Of a DNA stretch of 64,000 nucleotides, positions 48,001 through 57,000 are shown piece by piece. Every line of letters starts with the position of its first letter. The stretch's first letter is position 1. Below the pieces are notes generated by a model, which worked only from the letters and a program-made list of their open reading frames with translations, ran no database searches and was not told the DNA's origin. The stretch covers positions 52,744,404 through 52,808,403 of the forward strand of contig JAVGWX010000013.1 in NCBI GenBank assembly GCA_036924085.1, read 5' to 3'. This DNA is from Ariolimax columbianus. Taxonomy: Eukaryota; Mollusca; Gastropoda; Stylommatophora; Arionidae. The translations under genes and the position numbers were made by a program.

Positions 48001-51000
48001 TGTTAACTATTCGTTCCATTAGTTTCCCCACACAGCTGAGTAGACTAATAGGTCTGTAACTGCCTGGCTTCATGTTGTCCTTCCCATGTTTAAGGATGGG
48101 AATAATCCTTGCCTCCTTCCACACTGTGGGGACAGTTCCTTGTTTCCAGCTTGTGTTAAAGGTGTGTAGCAGTTTGTTCTTTGCTACTTCTCTCATGCTT
48201 GAGAGCATTTCATTAGTGGGGCTTTTCTCTTCTTGAGTTTACTAATGGCTGACTCCAATTCTGTCTTGGTGATATTTACTATCAGATGTTCCTCAGGTAC
48301 TCGTATTGAGTGCTTCATGTGATTTCTTTCATAATATACCTTTTCATGTCTGCTGGGATTTTGTTTCTACTTGTTTTTGCATAATTTTGGATTAGAACAT
48401 CTGCTGCTTTTTTCCCAGTTAGTACCTGTTCTTCATTTTCAATCGCAATTGTTGGCTTGTAGCTGTTTTCGTCACTCAAGGCCTTTGCTAGCTTCCAGAG
48501 TTTCTTGCTCTCTCTATCAAAGTTGAGGGTTTCTGTATGCTCTTGCCAGCTTTTCCTGCATGCTTGGTTGACTGTTTTCCTATATCTTGCAGCAGCTGCC
48601 TTGAGTGCGATGTTGCTTTCTTGATTTTGGCCAGTTTCCGCTCTTTCTCTTGCCTCTTTTAGTTGAAGTTCCATCTGTTGTACTTCAGGTGACCAATACG
48701 GTTTGTAATTTCTTCTGGCGCCTCTTGGGATGTTCTCCATTGCTGCCTTTAGAAGACACTGGTTGAACTTTTCCACCATCTTGCCTACTTTCTTGTGGTG
48801 AGTGTTGATGGACTGGCAGTAAAGATTTGTACTTGTGGCAAACTTCTGCCAGTCTGCTCTCTTATAGTTCCATCTGGGCAATGGCTTGTGGTCTGATGGA
48901 ATGTTTACCAGGTTTATTGTAAGTTTGATGGGTCTATGGTCGCTTTCTACAAGAGGTGCAAGTACTTTTCTTTTGGATTTTTGGCTTAGGTCGCAGGTGG
49001 TAAATGCAAGGTGAGGGGATGATGTTGAGGTCCATCGCCTTGAATAGAACGTCGGAGGGTCATCTGGGAGGTTGCTCAGATAGAGGTTGTTGTCAATCTC
49101 CCATTCCTCTAGTTCATGTCCCTTTGCGTTTTTCTGTGCATAACCCCACCTCTCAGACTGGCTGTTAAAGTCTCCTACCACTATGGTTGCCTGGTCCATA
49201 ATATTCATGGCTTCTTGGGCCAGATTTTTTGTTGGCGGGCAGTATGTATTATAAATTCTAACTGTCTGATTCTGTAAGGTTATGTCCACCCCTATTGTTT
49301 CGGCTTCTCCATTTGTTTCCACTGAGATCATCTTTGATGGGATTGATATTTTGGAGAGGATAAGCACACGGTAGGGAATATACTCATTCACAGAGCTGAC
49401 AAGTGAGAATAAATTATATATACTGGTGTCATCTGTCTGTGCAGTTCATGAAACATTGTTTTAATTAGAGAACATTCAATACATGTTCTTTTGCTAACTG
49501 TGTGCATCTGTCTATGGTATTTTCAAATGTTTTTCTTTCAAATTCCTTGTAGAAAAATAATTGCTTTTCTAGATGCAGCTACTTATAAATGTATTACCAT
49601 TCTAAGTCAAATTGTTAATACGTCTTGTTCTTTAGAAGCAGATTGTTAACTGGCATACAATTGTCATGCAAGCTAATAATTCAATAGCTATTTTTCATTG
49701 ATGAAACCAATTTATACTGTTTAAGATACCATTACGTCTGTGCTTTAAAGCAAAGTAAGCTGATTCCTGTTAATTTTCAACAAAAGAATGAGCAAACTCA
49801 AGAAAAGTATTGTATTATATGCCAACTGCTACAAAATATTACACCTAATATTAATGCACATTTCTACTCTACACACTATATGATAAATTGTATGAGGTCA
49901 GCTAGTGAAGAGAATGAGCACATCAATGTTGCGTAGGCTAGTGAAAAGATTACATAAATCAGTGTTTTGTAGGCTAGTGAAAAGATGACAGAATACAGAA
50001 ACCAATGCTGTGTAAGCTAGTGAAGAGAATGAGGAAATCAATGTTGTGTAGGCTAGCAAAAAAGAATACAAAAATCAATGTTATGTGGACTAGTGAAAAA
50101 ATAAAAGAATATATAAATCAATGTAAATATGCTAGTGAAAAGATGAAAGAATTCATAAATCAATGTAAATAGGCTAGTGAAAAGATGAAAGAATATGCAA
50201 ATCAATGTTGCGTAGGCTAGTGAAAAGAATACATAAATCAGTGTTATGTAAGCTAGTGAAAAGATGACAGAATACAGAAACCAATGCTGTGTAAGCTAGT
50301 GAAGAGAATGAGGAAATCAATGTTATGTAGGCTGGCAAAAAAGAATACAAAAATCAATGTTATGTGGGCTAGTGAAAAAATGAAAGAATATATAAATCAA
50401 TGTTGTGTAGGCAAGTGAAAAGATGAAAGAATACACAAATCAATGTTGTGTAGGCTAGTGAAAAGATGAAAGAATACATAAATCAATGTCAGGTCAGGTC
50501 AGGTCATCCCGTAACCGGTGAGGTCGTTGGGGCACACATGAAGACATCCTCACAACTCCACGCCATCCCCCTCTGTCAAATGCCGCTGCCTGTGACTCTT
50601 CTGGTCGGAGACTGGTCCATTCTTTTATGTTGTCCTCCAATCTCTTTTTGGGCCGGCCTCTTCGTCGTCTGCCATGCACCTTCCCGTGGAGGATTGTGTT
50701 TGCAAGACCACTTGATCTCGATATGTGACCGTACCAAGTGAGTTTCCTTCTTTTGACAGTTGCCAAGAGATCTTCGAAAGGCCCTATTGCTGTTGTAATT
50801 CTATCTTGTATTTCCTCGTTTGTAACTCAATCTTTGTACGTGACGTTTAAAAGTTTTCAGAAACATTTCATCTCCAAGGCCTGTATCCTTCGTTGAAGAT
50901 CAGCTGTAACTGTCCATGTCTCACACGCATAGAGGAATATTGACATGACCAGTGTACGCATTAATCTTTCGTGCTTAGTGCTAATCGTTTATCTTGCCAG

Positions 51001-54000
51001 ATTTTGTTAAGCCGTGCAAGCGCCGCTATTGTCTGTGCTATTCTGGCCAACACTTCACATTTTGATCCTTCATCACTGACAATCGACCCAAGATATTTAA
51101 AACTGTCAACCACTTCGAGTTCCTGACCGTTCCTGACTTTTATCCTGTTGTTGTTGAAGCCCGTAGAGTTGTTGGTCATTAATTTTGTCTTTCCAGCGTT
51201 TATCTCCATACCATAGTCAAGAGCTGTTTCATCAAGCCTTCTGACTCATTCCTGGAGTTCTGCTTCTGAACCCACCAACCCGTCGATATCATCTGCAAAA
51301 CGAAGGTTGGTAATCGTTCGGCCCCCTATCTTGACAGTACCAACGTGACCTCCAAGTGCCTCACTCATAATTCCTTCAAGGAATATATTGAAAAGAGTTG
51401 AAGAGAGTGTACACCCCTGTCTCACACCAACTGATGTGCGAAACCAGTCTCCTCGCCTCCCATTCACAAGAACTGTGCTAGACGCCTTGTTATACAGGTG
51501 TTCAAGGACCATTATAATATTTCCGTTGATATTATACATCCTCATGGTTGCCCAAAGCGCTTTATGCCATACCCTATCAAACGCCTTCTTAAAATCTACA
51601 AACATATGATACAGTGTCTGCTGCTGTTCTAGATATTTCTCGCTTAGCAGCCTTAAATGAAATATCTGTTCTGTAGTGCTTCTTCCCTGTCTGAACCCTG
51701 CTTGCTCCTCGGCAATAATGTTCACTGCTTGGGGTTTCAATTGGTCGAGGATTAATCTAAGCATGACCTTGCTAGGGTGGCTAATGAGGCTTATTGTTCT
51801 GTAATTTTGGCACAGCTTTAGGTTTCCAGACTTATGTAACGGTATAACTATTGATTTCATCCAAAAGTCCGGCCAGTTTCCTGTCGCCCATATTTTGTTA
51901 TAGATGTCTGTCAGGCCTTCCACCACTACCTCTCCACCTGCTTGTAAGAGCTCTGCTGGAATATTGTCCACGCCGGCCGCCTTCCCTCTTCTCAATGTCT
52001 TTACCACTGCAATTACCTCTTCCTTTGTTATCAGTTGGTTATCCTCTATATTTGTTGGTGTTGGGGGGAATGCTTTCTCTGGTTCGTTTCGCCCTTCATA
52101 GTTATATAGCTCGGAACAGTACTCTGTCCATCTTGCCAGTACGTCATTTCCCTCAATGAGACACTTGCCATTTTTATCATGGATCATAAGGTTCCTGCTT
52201 TGTCTAGGTGTTACCAGTTCTTTGACCACCTTGTATGCTCCTTTAGCATCATTTCTGTTTAGTCTCTCTTCGATGTTTGCGCATTGCTCACATATCCACG
52301 CTTCTTTCGCCTCTCTCATCTTTTGTTGTATGGCTTTCTTGACCTCTTTATAACTGCCGACCTCCTCCAGTGGGTGATTGTGTTTTTTCAGTGACCTTCT
52401 TTTATCACAAAGGTCTAGAATGTCTTTGGTCACCCATGGCCTGGTCACATCCTTCTTTGCGACTCCCTTCAATCGCAGACGCATGGTCATCATAACCAGA
52501 TCGTGGTCGCTTCCTATATCAGCTCCAGGGAAACTTCTTGTTTTGTCGGTGTTTATGCTCGATCAGAACCTCCTCTGGACCAGTTAATAGTCAATCTGGC
52601 TATGCAATTCATTGCTTGGGTTATGCCATGTCCAGCGTCTCGACGGCTTGTTTAACCCAAACGTATTTGCCACCAACAGCTGGTTGCATCTTGCAAATTC
52701 TAGGAGTCTAAGGCCCCGATCATTGGTTTCTTTATTTCCGTATGGGCCACATGTTCCCCTCCAGTCGTGGACTGCATCTTCTCCAATTTTTGTATTCCAA
52801 TCACCCTGGACTACCAATATGTCTTTTTTTGGCGTTTCGTGTATCAGACTTTGAAGTTGATCATAGAATGCCTCTATTTCACAATCTTCGTAGTCTGTAG
52901 TGGGTGCGTAGCACTGTATTATGGTAATATTAAACGGTGCTGCCTTTAACCGTAAGATGATAAAATGGCTAGATATTGGGCGACAACCCAATATGCATCT
53001 GGCTGTGTCTTTATGCACCAGTATCCCCACTCCGTGTAAATATTTGTCCTCCCTGCCACTGTAGTAGAACTTGTGGCCCTCCTCCGTGGTAAACTCTCCA
53101 AAGCTTTTCCATCGAGCCTCGCATATACCAAGGATGTTCCACCGGTAGTTTTCCATCTCGTGCGTTAGTTCATTGATTTTGCCACATGGGTTCAGTGTTC
53201 TAACATTCCACGTACCTATTGAGAGCTTGTCTTTCTTCAGTTTGATTGTTCCACTAGTAACACACTTATCGCCTCCGACCTAGTGTGGGACGGCAGGCGC
53301 GGTCATTGTTAACCCGGGCTGCGACCGAGCCGGTATGTTTGATTGTGGTTGTGTCCTCATGTGTGAATCTTGGGCGGTTTTCTCTTGGCGGAGCCCATCT
53401 CCTCTCCAAGCCGGTGCGGGCCAACATCTGCATCTGACCAGGAGGAGCCCATCTCCCCAGGCGAGCCATTGCCTCGTTTGCCTACAGCCTCGTGGCCATA
53501 GTTTCCCAGTGCACAACACTTGGAGGTGAGGTTGACTTGTGTGTTCGGCAGGCTACTCATTTCACTTTTTGCCCCTCAGAAGAAGGACTAGCCGACCCCA
53601 ACATCGCTGGTTTGCGATGCCGAGCACAAAACACACCATTGCACACTACATTGTCATGTAGGCTAGTGAAAAGATGAAAGAATACACAAATCAATGTTGT
53701 GTAGGCTAGTGAATAGATGAAAGAATACATAAATCAACGTAAATAGGCTAACTGACTTTATACTGGTTTAGAAGACTCTGCAGAGTCTGTATACAACCAG
53801 TTCCATTTACAACACCTTCCTCCAGAAGCTGTACGCATCCAATCTGTTCTTAAATGCATTGACCGTCCCAACCTCCACCACCTCACTTGGCAATGCATTC
53901 CAAGCATTCACTACTCTCTGGCTAAAGAAATACTTCCTAATATCTAATCTGGACCTCTCCTTAGTCAACTTGTAGCTGTGCCCTCTTGTCCTTGTTGGTG

Positions 54001-57000
54001 GTTGTACTTTAAAAAACTTGTTATAGTCCACTTTATCCATTCCTCTGATCATCTTATACACCTGTATTAAGTCACCACAAATTCTTCTCTCTTCTAGACA
54101 CTGAAGGCCAGTTCCTTTTAATCTATCTTCATAACTGTAATTCTGGAATCCCACTATCAGCTTTGTCGCTCTTTTTTGTATTCTCTCCAGCATGTCTATA
54201 TCCCCTCTCTGATAAGGACTCCACACCTGTACACAGTACTCCAATCTAGGTCTAGCTAATGCTTTATACAGTTTGACTATCACTTCCTTGCTCCTATGTT
54301 TAATATTTCTTTTTACCATACCTAACATTGCATTTGCCCTTTTTACTGCTACCTGAACTTGCTCCCTCACCTTACATGTATGATCTATTATAACCCCTAA
54401 GTCCCTTTCTTTATCTATCTTTCTAATATTGTTCTCTCCCATTCTGTAATTATGTTCCATATTGGATCTACCCATGTGGATGACTGTACATTTATCTACA
54501 TTAAACTCCATTTGCCAGATTACAGACCATTCTCGAATTTTATCTAAATCCGACCTCAATAGGCTAGTGAAAAGATTAAAGAATACACAAATCAATGTTG
54601 TGTAGGCTAGTGAAAAAATGAAAGAATGCATAAATCAATGTAAATAGGCTAGTGAAAAGATGAAAAAATACATAAATCAATGTAAATAGGCTAGTGAAAA
54701 GATGAAAGAATACACAAATCAATGTTGTGTAGGCTAGTGAAAAAATGAAAGAATACATAAATCAATGTAAATAGGCTAGTGAAAAGATGAAAGAATACAT
54801 AAATCAATGTTGTGTAGGCTAGTGAAAAGATGAAAGAATTCATAAATCAATGTAAATAGGCTAGTGAAAAGATGAAAGAATACATAAATCAGTGAAGTGT
54901 AGGCTAGTGAAAAGATGAAAGAATACATAAATCAATGACATGTAGGCTAGTGAAAAGATGAAAGAATACATAAATCAATGTTGTGTAGGCTAGTGAAAAG
55001 ATGAAAGAATACATAAATCAATGTCGTGAAGGCTAGTGAAAATAATACATAAATTAATGTTGAAACAAAAGAGGTAAGAAAATACTACTGGTGGTAGTGT
55101 ACAAACATCCATATAAATGTGTGCAGAGATGTTGCAAAGGGTGCATTGTAGAATATTTTTACAGATATGTTATAGTATTACAGAGTCAATTTACAATTGT
55201 AAAGAAATACTGAAACACACATACATTCAGGCATATATCTAATATTTGAATGTACACACCACGTAGGAAGCAAAGCCGAATATAAGTGAACTGTCTCAGA
55301 GATGTCAACACGAAAGCATACACAAAAATAAGCAGGCCAAAGACTAGTTTTCCCTGCAAAAATGAAATATAATTGCAGTTAGTGGATGACTATTGACATT
55401 TTTTTTTTTAAAGTAATCATTGTTCAAATCTCAACAGAACTTTTCAATGTTATTCTACCAAAAAAAAATCAGTTACCCATCTTGTCATTTCAAAAATAAT
55501 TATAAACTAACTGTAGGTATGTCAGTATAAACTAGCTGTTTGTAGGACAGTATAAACTAGCTGTTTGTAGGACAATAAACTTATTGTTTGTAGGACAGTA
55601 TAAACTAGCTGTTTGTAGGACTATAAACTAGCTGTTTGTAGGACTATAAATTAGATGTATGTAGGACCATATAAACTAGCTGTTTGTAGGACAGTATAAA
55701 CTAGCTGTATGTAGGACTATAAACTAGATGTTTTGTAGAACGAACTATAAACTAGCTGTTTGTAGGACAGTATAAACTAGCTGTATGTAGGACAGCATAA
55801 ACTAGCTGTTTGTAGGACAATATAAACTAGATGTATGTCGGACAGTATAATCTAGATGTATGGGATTCTTGTAAAATTGATTAATGATTTCGCTAAATTA
55901 ATAAGACAAATGTTTTATTTGATCACTCATTCTGCCTCACATTTGCACTTGCTTACCACAGAATAAATGTTCAGCATTAAGATGAGTCGAGGCAGAAGTT
56001 CAAAAGACGTCTCCGATTCATCCACTGAGAAGTATTGCGTAACTGTTGCATTCTTTCTATGTTCATCCTAAATGAAGCCATATGAGTGAAGAAAAAAACA
56101 TATATATATATATATATAATATTTATATATATTAATCGTACAATTACAGATAAATAAATTTAACAGTGGAGTAGTAAAACAAGGATGACTAAATTTCTTT
56201 ACTTTTAGCACAAAGAATTTTTTTTTTTAAACAATGACATAAGTTTAATTCTATTTTATAATGCTTAGATATAGTTTAAAAACTATCAAGATTGCTTAAT
56301 ACAGCTATGCATCAAATGAATTGTTCTTATGTGCAATAGGTATTATAACTTGCATATTTGTTAATTAAATCAAATATATCACAGGTTCCCAACTGGTGGA
56401 TTACGACCTCAAAGGGGGGTCGCAAAGTGTTGTTTTCTTTGGTGGACACCGCAGTAATTTTTTGTTGCAATTATTTGTATTGAAAATGTAACCATGAAGG
56501 TTTTCAACGCTTTTTATTTTTTTTATTTTTTTTTTGTGTTTTCCTCATTTCTCTATTTCTCAAGGCAGTGTGCGTTGCACTATGTTTTTAATTTGCACCT
56601 GTCGGCCCTGTGCATCCGACTTCGGCATGCATTTTACATAAGGGTCTGCTTCCTCCTGCATTTTCTAAGGGTTTGCTTCCCCGATGCTGTGATGGGGAGC
56701 AAACCCAACACCCTCGGATTGTGATCTGTGTCACTTAACCACTAGCCCATGCTGTCCCCACTTATTAATTTCAACATGGCTACACAGCATTATTCTACTA
56801 GTGGTTGTAACACTGATTTTTTATTATTAAAAGGATGTGACTTAACGTCCACCCCAGCACTAAGTTTGTATTATTAGATCATCATCAGTCCATCCTGTCT
56901 GCATCGTACAATTCTTACATGTTTGGAGAAACACTCGTGTTGAAGATACAGAAGTTAATTCTAGGGAAAGCCAGTGAGATAAAGATGCAACAAATATCAC

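Noticed and set aside
53266..53560. GC-rich overlapping ORFs on the minus strand
   Set aside because: They lie in the leader of the LINE at 50487-53650 and show no domain; probably 5' untranslated sequence.
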